A stretch of 64,000 nucleotides of DNA from Hyphomicrobiales bacterium (GCA_017305555.1 JAFKKM010000025.1:44134-108133); one strand, 5' to 3'; numbered from the stretch's first letter, positions 53,793 through 63,419 are shown. Notes: generated by a model from the letters alone, not told the origin. Numbers and translations are program-made.

Positions 53793-55130
53793 ATGCCGAG
53801 GACTTTGTCTCGCCGACAATTTGTGGCCGCTACCGCCGCAGGATCCGCCGCACTCATGACCGCCCCCTTCGTCCGGGGTGCCTATGCCGCAGGCAAGGTC
53901 TCCATCGCTTTCTGGGATCACTGGGTCCCCGGCGCCAACGACGTGATGACCAAGCTGGTCAAAGCGTGGGCGGACAAGGAGAAGGTCGAAGCGCAAATCG
54001 ACTACATTCCCTCGCAAGGCAACAAGAACCTCCTCAGCATCACGGCGGAATCGCAGGCCAAGGCCGGTCACGACATTTTCGCGATGCCGACATGGTGGCC
54101 GCAGGCCTATGCCGATCAGCTGGAACCGGTCAACGACATTATGGAACCGTTGATCAAGCAGAACGGCAAGGTCAACGAGACCGTCGAATATCTCGGCCGC
54201 GCCAAGGACAAATGGCTCGGCGTTCCCGCCACCGCCGGCAGTCAGGTGAAAGGCCCCTGCTCGCGCATCGACCTGATGAAAAAGTTCGCCAACATCGACG
54301 TGCAGGCGATGTATCCGGCAGGCGCGAAGGCACAGGCCGACAACTGGACGCTCGACACCTTCCTCAAGGCGGCGGAAGCCTGCCACAAGGGCGGCAATCC
54401 GTTCGGCATCGGCCTCGGCGAGACCTCGGATTGCGTCGATGCGGCCGGCGCGTTCCTGCGCGCCTTCGGCGGCGAACTGGTCAACGCCAAGGGCGATATC
54501 GCGGTGAAGAGCGACGCCGTACGGCAGTGGCTCGAGTTCTACAAGAAGCTGATCAGCTTCATGCCGGCCGACGTCACCGCCTGGGACGACTCCTCCAACA
54601 ACAAGTGGCTGGTGTCCGGCAAGGGCGCGCTGATCATGAACCCGCCGAGTGCGTGGGCGGTGGCCAAGCGCGACGCACCGCAGATCGCCGAGCAATGCTG
54701 GACCCACGGTATGCCGGCGGGACCGAAGGGACGCTTCTCGCCGTTCCTGCCGTTCTTCTGGTCGATCTGGGGCTTCTCGAAGAACAAGGCGGCGGCCAAG
54801 AGCCTTCTCGTCTATCTGTCGCAACCGGAACAGGCGGAAGCGATGGTCAACGCCAGCGGCGGCTACGACCTGCCCTCCTTCGCCAACATGACCAAGTTCA
54901 AGGTCTGGGCCGAAGAGGCGCCGCCGAAGGGGACGCTGTATCACTACCCCAACCCCGATCACCTCGACACCTGGTCGATCGCGGCTTCCCCAGCGCCGCC
55001 GAAGATCGCGCAGCAGATTTATGCGCAAGCCACCATGACCAAGATGTGCGTCCGATACGCCCAGGGCGAAGCCATGGAGAAGACCCTCTCCTGGGCTGAG
55101 GGCGAACTCGAAGGTTTTATGCGGACGTGA
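53793..55130 (+). CDS. Extracellular solute-binding protein (family 1), ABC importer
   Basis: A 445-residue periplasmic binding protein with a Tat-type signal (SRRQFVAATAAGSAALMTAP). The mature chain (KVSIAFWDHWVPGANDVMTK) is the SBP_bac_1/CUT1 sugar-binding type. It is the receptor of the importer encoded at 55474-58419, separated from the permease genes by 343 bp that contain a palindromic repeat. Substrate unknown; sugars, polyols or glycerol-phosphate type compounds are expected for the family. Confidence 0.9.
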   Translation: MPRTLSRRQFVAATAAGSAALMTAPFVRGAYAAGKVSIAFWDHWVPGANDVMTKLVKAWADKEKVEAQIDYIPSQGNKNLLSITAESQAKAGHDIFAMPTWWPQAYADQLEPVNDIMEPLIKQNGKVNETVEYLGRAKDKWLGVPATAGSQVKGPCSRIDLMKKFANIDVQAMYPAGAKAQADNWTLDTFLKAAEACHKGGNPFGIGLGETSDCVDAAGAFLRAFGGELVNAKGDIAVKSDAVRQWLEFYKKLISFMPADVTAWDDSSNNKWLVSGKGALIMNPPSAWAVAKRDAPQIAEQCWTHGMPAGPKGRFSPFLPFFWSIWGFSKNKAAAKSLLVYLSQPEQAEAMVNASGGYDLPSFANMTKFKVWAEEAPPKGTLYHYPNPDHLDTWSIAASPAPPKIAQQIYAQATMTKMCVRYAQGEAMEKTLSWAEGELEGFMRT

Positions 55131-55473
55131 GAGTCTGACCGGACTTCGTTGAGTACGCAGATTCCCAACACGAAAATGTCGTCCCCGCGCAGGCGGGGAC
55201 CCATACGCCGCAGCGGTTCGGCTCCATCACCGAGGGCGAGGTCATTTCATGACAAGCAACACCAGGGGTTATGGGTCCCTGCCTTCGCAGGGACGACGCC
55301 GTGAATGGGCGCGCGCTTCGCGACGAACTGAGTGCGAGTCTGCCTCTGAATATCGCGCTCTCGCGCAACGAAGCCGGACCTGAACAACGCCGCACGCCGC
55401 GACCTTCGCGCGGCGTGCGCGCGACGCCCTGATCACTTCGAGCCATATGGGCTCGCGAGAAAAATGAGGCACC
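55131..55473. other. Gap between binding-protein and permease genes, with palindromic repeat F
   Basis: A 343-bp intergenic stretch inside an otherwise tight importer operon. It holds the repeat at 55178-55297 and about 170 bp of further sequence that contains no gene. Likely to set the ratio of binding protein to permease message (inference). Confidence 0.6.
55178..55297. repeat. Two-armed palindromic repeat, copy F
   Basis: Left arm GTCGTCCCCGCGCAGGCGGG from 55178; right arm GGTCCCTGCCTTCGCAGGGA then CGAC, ending 55297. Relative to other copies the right arm carries matching C-to-T and G-to-A changes that keep its hairpin (CCCTGC/GCAGGG). This suggests the arm fold is maintained. Confidence 0.88.
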
Positions 55474-56406
55474 ATGGTCGACGCCGCGCAATCCATGACC
55501 CAGCCCATCAGGGCCCGAACGACCCGCTCCGGACTGCGGAAATTCCTTGAACGCAAATCCACTATCGCGTTCTTCATGGCGTTGCCGCTGATGCTGCTGA
55601 TCGCGATCATGGTGATCTACCCGGCGTTCTATTCGCTGCATCTGGCGACCCTGAACAAATCGATGCAGCGCTTCGTCGGTTTCGGCAACTTCACCTTCCT
55701 GTTCAAGCGCGAAACCTTCTGGATGGTGGTGCAGCAATCCTGCTTCTTCGCCATCACCGCCGTGATCTTCAAGGCGCTGATCGGCTTCGTCGTCGCGCAC
55801 CTCGTTCATAACCTGCCGGACAAAGGCCAACGCAAATGGCGCGGCATGTTGCTGGTGCCGTGGGTGATCCCGCCCGCGATGAGCACGCTGGCGTGGCTGT
55901 GGCTGTTCGATCCATCCTACAGCGCTTTCAACTGGATTCTCGCCCAGGTCGGCATCGGCCCGATCCCGTGGACCGGCGACGCTAGCTGGGCGCGGTTCTC
56001 GGTGATCCTCGTCAACATCTGGGCCGGCGCTCCGTTCTTTCTGATCATGTATCTGGCGGCGCTGAAGTCGGTGCCGGAACAGCTTTATGAAGCCGCCGCC
56101 ATCGACGGCGCCAACTGGTGGCAGCGCATCTGGTACATAACGCTGCCGATGATGCGCAACATCATCGCCATCACCACGCTGTTCTCATTGATCGTCACCT
56201 TCGCCAACTTCGATATCGTCCGCATCCTCACCGCCGGCGGTCCACTCGATAAGACGCATTTGTTCGCGACCTGGGCGTTCCGCATCGGCATCGAGGGCAA
56301 CGACATTCCGCTCGGCGCGTCGATCTCGCTGTTCATGGTGCCGATCCTGGCGATCGCCGCCGTGTTCATCCTGCGCGACATCAACAAACGCGGCAACGAG
56401 GCCTGA
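55474..56406 (+). CDS. ABC transporter permease (sugar type, MalF-like)
   Basis: A 310-residue permease of the BPD_transp_1 family with six membrane spans. The N-terminal FMALPLMLLIAIMVIYPAFY and the EAA loop EQLYEAAAIDGANWWQRIWY are characteristic. Works with the second permease (56409) and UgpC-type ATPase. Its stop is 2 nt before the next start. Confidence 0.92.
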   Translation: MVDAAQSMTQPIRARTTRSGLRKFLERKSTIAFFMALPLMLLIAIMVIYPAFYSLHLATLNKSMQRFVGFGNFTFLFKRETFWMVVQQSCFFAITAVIFKALIGFVVAHLVHNLPDKGQRKWRGMLLVPWVIPPAMSTLAWLWLFDPSYSAFNWILAQVGIGPIPWTGDASWARFSVILVNIWAGAPFFLIMYLAALKSVPEQLYEAAAIDGANWWQRIWYITLPMMRNIIAITTLFSLIVTFANFDIVRILTAGGPLDKTHLFATWAFRIGIEGNDIPLGASISLFMVPILAIAAVFILRDINKRGNEA

Positions 56407-56408
56407 CG

Positions 56409-57314
56409 ATGACAACCGTGACCCTCGACAAAGCCGGGCCCTCCCGCAAGATCGGCAGCATGAGCCGCGATCGCAAATGGGCGATGCGCTGGTCCTACGT
56501 GTTCCTGACGCTGTTCGCCGTCTTCTTCCTGTTTCCGCCGATCTACATGTTCATCACCTCGCTGAAGACATCGGCGGAAATCTCGGCGGCCACCAATCCG
56601 TGGTGGGTCTACAATCCGACGCTGTCGAACTACATCGAGCTTCTCACCTCGAACCAGTTCCTGACCTTCTTCAAGAACTCGGCGCTGGTATCGATCTTCG
56701 TCGTCACCCTCACCATGCTGATCTCGATCCCGGCCGCCTTCGCGCTGGCGCGGATGCGGTTCTGGGGATCGACGACGCTGGCGACCGGCGTGTTCCTGAC
56801 CTACCTGATCCCCGACACGCTGCTGTTCATCCCGCTGTTCAAGATGTTCGCGACCTTCGCGCAATGGACCGGCATCGAATTGATCAACCACTGGTGGGTG
56901 CTGATCTTCGTCTATCCGACACTCACCGTGCCGTTCTGCACCTGGATCATGATCGGCTACTTCGCCTCGATCCCGAAGGAGCTTGACGAAGCCGCCATCG
57001 TCGACGGCGCAAGCTGGTTGCAGACGCTGCTGCGCATTTTCGTTCCGGTGGCACTGCCCGGCATCATCGCCGCGACCATCTTCGCCTTCACCGTGAGCTG
57101 GGCGCAGTTCCTTTATCCGCTGGCGTTCACGTCCTCCGTCGATCAGCAGGTGTTGCCGACCGGCATCATCACCACGCTGATCAAGGGCGACGTCTTCAAC
57201 TGGGGGCAGATCATGACCGGCGCACTGCTCGGCGCAGCACCGCCGCTGATCATCTACGCTTTCCTGATGGACTACTACATCTCGGGCCTCACGGCCGGCG
57301 CAACCAAGGGGTAA
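56409..57314 (+). CDS. ABC transporter permease (sugar type, MalG-like)
   Basis: A 301-residue BPD_transp_1 permease. The EAA loop is KELDEAAIVDGASWLQTLLR, and the end DYYISGLTAGATKG is the usual MalG-type C-terminus. Membrane spans as expected (six). It starts 2 nt after the preceding gene and is followed 4 nt later by the ATPase gene. Confidence 0.92.
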   Translation: MTTVTLDKAGPSRKIGSMSRDRKWAMRWSYVFLTLFAVFFLFPPIYMFITSLKTSAEISAATNPWWVYNPTLSNYIELLTSNQFLTFFKNSALVSIFVVTLTMLISIPAAFALARMRFWGSTTLATGVFLTYLIPDTLLFIPLFKMFATFAQWTGIELINHWWVLIFVYPTLTVPFCTWIMIGYFASIPKELDEAAIVDGASWLQTLLRIFVPVALPGIIAATIFAFTVSWAQFLYPLAFTSSVDQQVLPTGIITTLIKGDVFNWGQIMTGALLGAAPPLIIYAFLMDYYISGLTAGATKG

Positions 57315-57318
57315 GACA

Positions 57319-58419
57319 ATGGCGGAAGTGACGTTGCGCAAGGTGGTGAAACGCTACGACGACGTCGAGGCTGTGCGCGGCATCGACCTTGACATTCCCG
57401 ATCACGAGTTCGTCGTGCTGGTTGGGCCTTCCGGCTGCGGCAAGTCGACCACTCTGCGGATGATCGCGGGGCTCGAGGACATCAGCGATGGCGAGATCAT
57501 GATCGGCGGCGACGTCGTCAACGACGTGCCGCCGAAGGATCGCGACATCGCTATGGTGTTTCAGAACTACGCGCTCTATCCGCACATGACGGTGGCGGAG
57601 AACATGTCGTTCGGCCTGCGCCTCAAGCACTATCCGAAGGCCGAGATCAAGCAGCGCATCACCGAAGCCGCGCGGATGCTCGACATCACCGACCTGATCG
57701 ACCGCAAGCCGAAGCAACTGTCCGGCGGCCAGCGCCAGCGCGTCGCGATGGGCCGCGCCATCGTCCGCAACCCGAAGGTGTTCCTGTTCGACGAACCGCT
57801 CTCCAATCTCGACGCCAAACTGCGTGTGCAGATGCGCATCGAGATCAAGAAGGTGCACCAGAAGGTCCGGACCACCACGGTCTACGTCACTCACGACCAG
57901 GTCGAGGCCATGACGCTGGCCGACCGCGTGGTGGTGATGAACCATGGCCGCATCGAGCAGATCGGCCCGCCCAACGAACTCTACCATCGCCCGGCGACAA
58001 AGTTCGTCGCGGGCTTCATCGGCTCGCCGGCGATGAATTTCATCCCCTGCCAACTCGAGGAATCCGGCGGGCTGTTGCAGGTCCGCGTCAGCGACGCCGC
58101 CGCCTTCCCGGTCCCGGCCGAACGCGTCGCGCGCTATCGGGCGATCCCGCGCGACACCAAGCTGCTGCTGGGGCTGCGCCCCGAACATCTGGTCGACGCC
58201 CAATCGAACCAAAGCGCGGCGTTCCAGCCGTTCGACGCCACGCCCGACGTGATCGAGCCGATGGGGATGGAAACCTTCGTCTATTTTCCGCTGGCTGGCG
58301 CCCAGCTCTGCGGCCGGATCAATCCTGGTATCGACGCCCAGGCGGGCGCGCCGCTGCGGCTGGCGGTAGACCTCAATCACATGCACCTGTTAAATGAGGC
58401 GACCGGCGCCGTCCTATGA
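57319..58419 (+). CDS. ABC transporter ATP-binding protein (UgpC/MalK type)
   Basis: A 366-residue ATPase with Walker A VGPSGCGKST, signature LSGGQRQRVAMGRAI, Walker B VFLFDEPLSNLDAK and a C-terminal TOBE/regulatory domain from about residue 240. UgpC/MsmX-type ATPases are typical of CUT1 importers. It completes a full four-part transporter with the genes at 53793, 55474 and 56409. Confidence 0.94.
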   Translation: MAEVTLRKVVKRYDDVEAVRGIDLDIPDHEFVVLVGPSGCGKSTTLRMIAGLEDISDGEIMIGGDVVNDVPPKDRDIAMVFQNYALYPHMTVAENMSFGLRLKHYPKAEIKQRITEAARMLDITDLIDRKPKQLSGGQRQRVAMGRAIVRNPKVFLFDEPLSNLDAKLRVQMRIEIKKVHQKVRTTTVYVTHDQVEAMTLADRVVVMNHGRIEQIGPPNELYHRPATKFVAGFIGSPAMNFIPCQLEESGGLLQVRVSDAAAFPVPAERVARYRAIPRDTKLLLGLRPEHLVDAQSNQSAAFQPFDATPDVIEPMGMETFVYFPLAGAQLCGRINPGIDAQAGAPLRLAVDLNHMHLLNEATGAVL

Positions 58420-58453
58420 GCGCCGACCGCAACAAGACCAGACGAGGCGAGGA

Positions 58454-59443
58454 ATGACGACCAACAAGAAGAAACTGCTGATCACGGAATCGATGTCGGA
58501 GCACGGATGGAAGCTCTTCAAGGACCGCGGCGACATCGAAGCCATCGAATTCCCCAACATGATCCCGCAGAAGGATTTCGTCGCCCTCCTCGCCCAGCAC
58601 GCTCCGGTGCATGGCGTGGCGCTCGGCGCGACCGCGTTCGGCGACAATGAGCTCGACGCCTCACAGGACATGAAAGTCGTCGCTCGCATCGGCGTCGGCT
58701 TCGACGCCATCAACGTGCCCGCGCTGAGCAAGCGCAAGGTGCCGCTGATGGTGGCCGGCACCGCCAACTCTCCGTCCGTCGCCGAACAGGCGATCTTTAT
58801 GATGATGACGCTGGCGAAGCGCGGCGTTGAGCTTCATGCGCTGGTGAAGGACGGCCGATGGGCGACCCGCCTCGGCCTGCTGCCGTTCGATCTTTACGGC
58901 AAGACGCTCCTGATCGTCGGCTTCGGCCGCATCGGCACCCGCACCGCGAAGCGTTGCCTCGCGATGGAAATGACCGTGCTGGTCTATGACCCTTACAAGA
59001 GCGCCGACGAGATCCGCGCCGCCGGCTGCGAGCCGGTCGACAATCTCGACAAAGCCCTGCCCCGCGCCGATTTCATCAGTCTGCATTGTCCGAAGACGCC
59101 GGAAACTGTGGGCTTGATCAACGCCGCGCGGCTCAAGCTGATGAAGCCGACTGCTTACCTGGTCAACACCGCACGCGGCGGCATCGTGGTGGAAGCCGCG
59201 CTCTACGACGCGCTGACCTCCGACCAGCTCGCCGGCGCTGGCCTCGACGTGTTCGAGCAGGAGCCGCCGCCGCTCGGCCACGCGCTGTTCGCGCTGCCCA
59301 ACGTCGTCATCGCCCCGCACGTCGCCGGCGTCACCCGCGAAGCGCTCGACCGCATGGGCGAACAGACCGCGCGCAACATCCTCAGCGCGCTCGACGGCGA
59401 TGCCATCCGGCAGAACGTGATCAATCAGGACGTTCTGGCCTGA
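58454..59443 (+). CDS. D-2-hydroxyacid dehydrogenase
   Basis: A 329-residue NAD-dependent enzyme of the 2-hydroxyacid dehydrogenase family (phosphoglycerate/lactate type). Dinucleotide motif LIVGFGRIGTRTAKRCLAME, catalytic NTARGGIVVEAALYDAL and LDVFEQEPPPLGHALF, the conserved Glu/His active-site relay. ATG 58454 with AGGCGAGGA is chosen over upstream codons. It follows the ATPase gene by 35 nt and may act on the imported compound (inference). Confidence 0.9.
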   Translation: MTTNKKKLLITESMSEHGWKLFKDRGDIEAIEFPNMIPQKDFVALLAQHAPVHGVALGATAFGDNELDASQDMKVVARIGVGFDAINVPALSKRKVPLMVAGTANSPSVAEQAIFMMMTLAKRGVELHALVKDGRWATRLGLLPFDLYGKTLLIVGFGRIGTRTAKRCLAMEMTVLVYDPYKSADEIRAAGCEPVDNLDKALPRADFISLHCPKTPETVGLINAARLKLMKPTAYLVNTARGGIVVEAALYDALTSDQLAGAGLDVFEQEPPPLGHALFALPNVVIAPHVAGVTREALDRMGEQTARNILSALDGDAIRQNVINQDVLA

Positions 59444-59483
59444 TGCCGACTCGCACGACACCTGAAGCGACGGAGCGGCAATC

Positions 59484-60272
59484 GTGACGAAGATATTCTC
59501 ATGGATTGCCGCGCTCTGTCTCGTTCTCACGGTATCGGCGGCAGCGGCCCAGCAACCGGCCCCGACCACACGCCTCGACGACATCGTGAAACGCGGAACA
59601 TTGCGCGTCGGCATGACCGGCGACTACATGCCGTTCACGCATTTTGACAAAGCCACGTCACAATTTACCGGTTTCGACGTCGACATGGCCGAAGCGCTCG
59701 GCAAAGCGTTGGGCGTCAAGGTCGTCTACGTCAAAACCAGTTGGCCGACATTGAAGACGGATTTTATGTCGGACGCGTTCGATATGGCGATGGGAGGCGT
59801 ATCGATCACTCTGGATCGGCAGAAGATCGGCTCATTCTCCGCTCCCGTATTGGAGGAAGGCAAGACGCCGATCGCCCGTTGCGCCGACAAGGATAAATTC
59901 CAGAGCCTCGTCGACATCGACAAACCCGGCACACGTGTGATCGTCAATCCGGGCGGCACCAACGAGCGTTTCGCCCGCCAACACATCAAGAGCGCCAACA
60001 TTCAGGTCTACAACGACAATGTGACCATCTTCGACGAAATTGCCAAAGGCAACGCCGATTTGATGATGACCGACGCAGCCGAAACGCGTTATCAGCAAAA
60101 GCGCCATCCCGGCGTGCTCTGCGCCATTCATCCGGACAAGCCGTTCGACTTCGCTGAAAAGGCTTACTGGCTCCAGCGCGACGTCGCTCTCAAGGCATTC
60201 GTCGATCAATGGCTGCACATCTCGATGTCCACCGGCGCGTTCAAAAAAATCTACAGCAAGTGGTTCGAGTAG
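59484..60272 (+). CDS. pheC: Periplasmic cyclohexadienyl/arogenate dehydratase PheC
   Basis: A 262-residue exported protein of the periplasmic-binding fold, closely resembling Pseudomonas PheC: TGDYMPFTHFDKA, GFDVDMAEALGKALG, VNPGGTNERFARQHIKSANI and DLMMTDAAETRYQ with the catalytic Glu. PheC converts prephenate or arogenate to phenylpyruvate or phenylalanine. It has a signal peptide (cleavage near AAAAQQ) and a GTG start at 59484. Being similar to amino-acid binding proteins, a transport-receptor role is the alternative. No other phe genes adjoin. Confidence 0.8.
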   Translation: MTKIFSWIAALCLVLTVSAAAAQQPAPTTRLDDIVKRGTLRVGMTGDYMPFTHFDKATSQFTGFDVDMAEALGKALGVKVVYVKTSWPTLKTDFMSDAFDMAMGGVSITLDRQKIGSFSAPVLEEGKTPIARCADKDKFQSLVDIDKPGTRVIVNPGGTNERFARQHIKSANIQVYNDNVTIFDEIAKGNADLMMTDAAETRYQQKRHPGVLCAIHPDKPFDFAEKAYWLQRDVALKAFVDQWLHISMSTGAFKKIYSKWFE

Positions 60273-60331
60273 CCATGGTGGTTCGAATAGCCATGCACGT
60301 CGCGCGTTCGCGAACTTGCAACACGAAAAAC

Positions 60332-60450
60332 GTCGTCCCCGCGCAGGCGGGGACCCATACGCCGCAGCAGTTCGGTTAAGGCACAGAAGCGCGGCTATTC
60401 TTTAACAACGAACGCCAGGGGTAATGGGTCCCCGCCTGCGCGGGGGCGAC
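60332..60450. repeat. Two-armed palindromic repeat, copy G
   Basis: Left arm GTCGTCCCCGCGCAGGCGGG from 60332, interior with GCCAGGGGTAATGGG, right arm ending GCGGGGGCGAC at 60450. Outside the left arm, CAACACGAAAAA is shared with copy F and, inverted, with copies D and H, so the repeat extends beyond the arms. Between pheC and the amidase gene. Confidence 0.87.
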
Positions 60451-60489
60451 GCCAAAAACGGCGATCATCGCATTTCAGGAGCACCACAC

Positions 60490-61914
60490 ATGGCATTCAA
60501 GGAATTCGGCAACTACGACGCGCTCGGCCTCGCTGAACTGGTGCGCAGCAAACAGGTGAGCCCGGCGGAACTGCTCGAGGAAGCCATCGCACGCACCGCG
60601 AAGGTCGACCCAACAATCAACGCCGTGGTAGTGAAGCACGAGGAGTACGCACGCAAGCAGATCGAGAGCGGCTTGCCCTCCGGCCCGTTCACCGGCGTTC
60701 CATTCTTGCTGAAAGACCTCGAAAACCTCGCCGGCACCCGCACCACGTCGGGCGCCAGTGTTTTCAAGGACAACGTCGCCGATCACGACGGCACCGTGGC
60801 CGCGCGGTTCAAGGCTGCCGGGCTCGTCATCTATGGCAAGACCTCGACGCCCGAATTCGGCCTGCTGCCGACCACCGAAACGCGTCTGTTCGGGCCGACG
60901 CGCAATCCGTGGAATCCGCAGCATTCCTCCGGCGGTTCGTCCGGCGGTGCGGCGGCGGCGGTGGCCGCGCGTATCCTTCCTGTCGCGCACGCCAGCGACG
61001 GCGGCGGCTCGATCCGCATTCCGGCGTCGGCGTCCGGCGTGTTCGGGCTCAAGCCGACACGCGCGCGCACGCCGCTGGGGCCCGATCGCGGCGAAGGCTG
61101 GGGCGGCTTCTCCTGCAATCACGTCGTCAGCATCAGCGTGCGCGACAGCGCCGCGATGCTCGACGCCATTCACGGCACCGAACCGTCGAGCCCCTACGCC
61201 GCACCTGCACCGGAGCGGCCCTACGCCGAGGAAGTGAAGCGCGAGCCGGGACGGCTGCGGATTTTCTTCACCGACAAGTCCACCTATGGCGATGCCATCG
61301 ATCCCGAAATCGCCGCCGCCGTGCGCGACGTTGCGACGCAATTGTCGAAACTCGGGCATCACGTCGAGGAGCGCGCGCCGAAACTCGCCGCCGATCCCGC
61401 CGCGGTGATGGCGGTGATCGTCGCCGCCAACACCGCGCTCGCCGTGCGCCTCACCGAAGGGCGGCTCGGCCGCGCCGTGACCGATCAGGATTTCGAACGC
61501 CTGACAATCGCCAGCGCACGCAATGCCGCCAAGCAGAGCGCGACCGACTACGTCGCCGCGCAGCTCGCCGCGTTCCAGATTTCGCGAGGCCTCGCGACCT
61601 TCTTCGAGGATTGCGATGTCTTCTTGTCGCCGACCTTATGCACCCCGCCGCTACGCATCGGCGAGATCAACAGCATGTCGGATGACCTGTCGCACATCTC
61701 GCCGATCCTGCGGCGCTACATGCCGGGCACCAGCATGTTTAACATGTCGGGCCAGCCGGCGATGTCGATGCCGCTCGCATGGAACGCCGCCGGCCTGCCG
61801 CTCGGCATGATGTTCGCGGCGAAGTTCGGCGACGAGGCGACGCTGTTCCGCCTCGCCGCGCAACTCGAACAGGCGCGGCCGTGGAAGGATCGCAAGCCCG
61901 CAATCTGCGCCTAG
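60490..61914 (+). CDS. Amidase (amidase signature family)
   Basis: A 474-residue hydrolase with the Ser-cisSer-Lys triad: Lys75 (FLLKDLENL), Ser150 in [10 protein letters not shown], and Ser174 in [16 protein letters not shown]. Length and motifs are standard. Substrate could be an aliphatic or aryl amide. ATG 60490 follows CAGGAGC; upstream in-frame codons run into the repeat. Genes in the region (importer, dehydrogenase, PheC) may form one catabolic set, but no direct evidence links them. Confidence 0.92.
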   Translation: MAFKEFGNYDALGLAELVRSKQVSPAELLEEAIARTAKVDPTINAVVVKHEEYARKQIESGLPSGPFTGVPFLLKDLENLAGTRTTSGASVFKDNVADHDGTVAARFKAAGLVIYGKTSTPEFGLLPTTETRLFGPTRNPWNPQHSSGGSSGGAAAAVAARILPVAHASDGGGSIRIPASASGVFGLKPTRARTPLGPDRGEGWGGFSCNHVVSISVRDSAAMLDAIHGTEPSSPYAAPAPERPYAEEVKREPGRLRIFFTDKSTYGDAIDPEIAAAVRDVATQLSKLGHHVEERAPKLAADPAAVMAVIVAANTALAVRLTEGRLGRAVTDQDFERLTIASARNAAKQSATDYVAAQLAAFQISRGLATFFEDCDVFLSPTLCTPPLRIGEINSMSDDLSHISPILRRYMPGTSMFNMSGQPAMSMPLAWNAAGLPLGMMFAAKFGDEATLFRLAAQLEQARPWKDRKPAICA

Positions 61915-61949
61915 AGCGTCGTGCAGCGTTCGATCGACCGAGGTTTCAA

Positions 61950-62348
61950 ATGACCGATACAGATCCGCCTCGTCCTGTCATCACCGTCAAGTCGGTCACC
62001 GTGACAAGGCATCCACCGGCCGTTGAAACGGCTCCGGCACCGACCGGCGCACCTGCTGTCGCCGGCTATACGCGAACGGGCCCGGGCCCGATCGCTTCGA
62101 TACGCACGCGCTGGACCGCGCGTCCGGTCGGCAGCATCACCTTTGTCGTCGACGAGGTGATGGGCGATAACGGCACGCCGGTGACCAGCCCGCCGATGTC
62201 GCGCGAGGCCGCGATCAAGCTGATCGACGAGCGCGCGCAAGCCGCGCATGAGCGCTACGCGCTGTTGCGCAGCGACTTGGCATGGCCGACCGAAGAAGCC
62301 GCCGAGTCCGCGGTGGAAATGCCTCCCGTTCCGCCTCCGGTCGACTGA
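61950..62348 (+). CDS. Hypothetical protein
   Basis: A 132-residue, Pro-rich soluble protein (MTDTDPPRPVITVKSVTVTR), with a middle SITFVVDEVMGDNGTPVTSP and a helical end AAIKLIDERAQAAHERYALL. No family recognised. ATG 61950, 36 nt after the amidase stop. Probably cotranscribed with the amidase. Codon use is like the neighbours. Confidence 0.6.
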   Translation: MTDTDPPRPVITVKSVTVTRHPPAVETAPAPTGAPAVAGYTRTGPGPIASIRTRWTARPVGSITFVVDEVMGDNGTPVTSPPMSREAAIKLIDERAQAAHERYALLRSDLAWPTEEAAESAVEMPPVPPPVD

Positions 62349-62450
62349 CCGCCTCATCGCAGCCCATGTGATTCATCTCACATTCCTTACGGTCGCCTCC
62401 TCCTAGGGTGTTCGGGACATCAGATCCCACACCGATGTGAGGAGGCTCCC

Positions 62451-63227
62451 ATGAAGGTCGTCGTTGCCGCCGCCGCGCTGCTGTTGTCCAGCCCCCTCGC
62501 TTACGCCGGGGATTCCTATTCGTTCGACATCGGCGGCCGTTCGGTCACCATTCACGCGCCGCGCGGCTGCGACCAGCCGTCCTGCATCTCGGTTTCGATC
62601 CCCGGCGTCTTTCACTACGGCCCGAAGCGCGGCGCGCGCATCGAGATCGACCGCGACGACGACGATATCGAAACCTCGGCCGCCGCGCCGATCATCGCGC
62701 CCGCCCCGGCTCCGCGTCCGAGCCGGACCGAGGTTCAGCCCGCGCCTGCTTCCACCGGGACCGCCGCGCAGCCGACGGTCGCGAATGCCGAACCGGCTCA
62801 GGCGAAACCTGCCGCCGAGCCCGCGCAGCTGCAGAGCCAACCGACCACACCCACCGTGGTCACCAATGCGCCGATCGCGGCGCCGGTGCAGCAACAGCAG
62901 GCTCCCGCCCCGGCCGCGCCGCAGGCGGCCACCTCGCCGCTCGGCGTTTGGCTGACCGAGGAAAAGGAAGGCAAGGTGCGCATCGAGGCGTGCGGCTCCA
63001 ACCTCTGCGGCTATTCGGTCGACGCCAAGACGAGCCAGAACAAGGACAGGGTTTTGATCAACATGCGCCCGACCGGCACGAAGTGGAGCGGCCGCATTCA
63101 CGACCCGAAGGGCGGTGGCACCTACGACTCGACCATCGCGCTGAAAGGCTCGGATCGCCTGCGTGTACAGGGCTGCGCCTTCGGCAGCATGTTCTGCGGC
63201 GGCCAGACCTGGACGCGGGTGGAGTGA
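62451..63227 (+). CDS. Secreted DUF2147 protein with Pro/Ala/Gln linker
   Basis: A 258-residue protein: signal peptide (1-20, cleavage near AYAGD), an N-terminal domain (GDSYSFDIGGRSVTIHAPRG) of about 60 residues, a low-complexity Pro/Ala/Gln linker (about 75-160) and a C-terminal DUF2147 domain (SPLGVWLTEEKEGKVRIEAC to the end). It ends FCGGQTWTRVE, the intact family end that the gene at 2764 has lost. Function unknown; DUF2147 members bind fatty-acid-like ligands in some models, not tested here. Confidence 0.85.
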   Translation: MKVVVAAAALLLSSPLAYAGDSYSFDIGGRSVTIHAPRGCDQPSCISVSIPGVFHYGPKRGARIEIDRDDDDIETSAAAPIIAPAPAPRPSRTEVQPAPASTGTAAQPTVANAEPAQAKPAAEPAQLQSQPTTPTVVTNAPIAAPVQQQQAPAPAAPQAATSPLGVWLTEEKEGKVRIEACGSNLCGYSVDAKTSQNKDRVLINMRPTGTKWSGRIHDPKGGGTYDSTIALKGSDRLRVQGCAFGSMFCGGQTWTRVE

Positions 63228-63419
63228 GGTGGATTTTGATGTCCTCATCTGCCCATTGTCATGGTCGGACAGATCTGACCGAGGCAGATATCTGTCGATG
63301 CGGCGGTTGAGGCATCCTTCCCTCGACCGGTTTCATGGAACGACGTCCTTGCTTAACCGGTCTCGGGATGCATATGTCCACTCCATGATCGGTCAACTCA
63401 TTTACACAAAAGGCGCGTC

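Noticed and set aside
63337..63361. GGAAC-N16-CGGT before the thioesterase gene
   Set aside because: The -10 lacks the conserved final TT.
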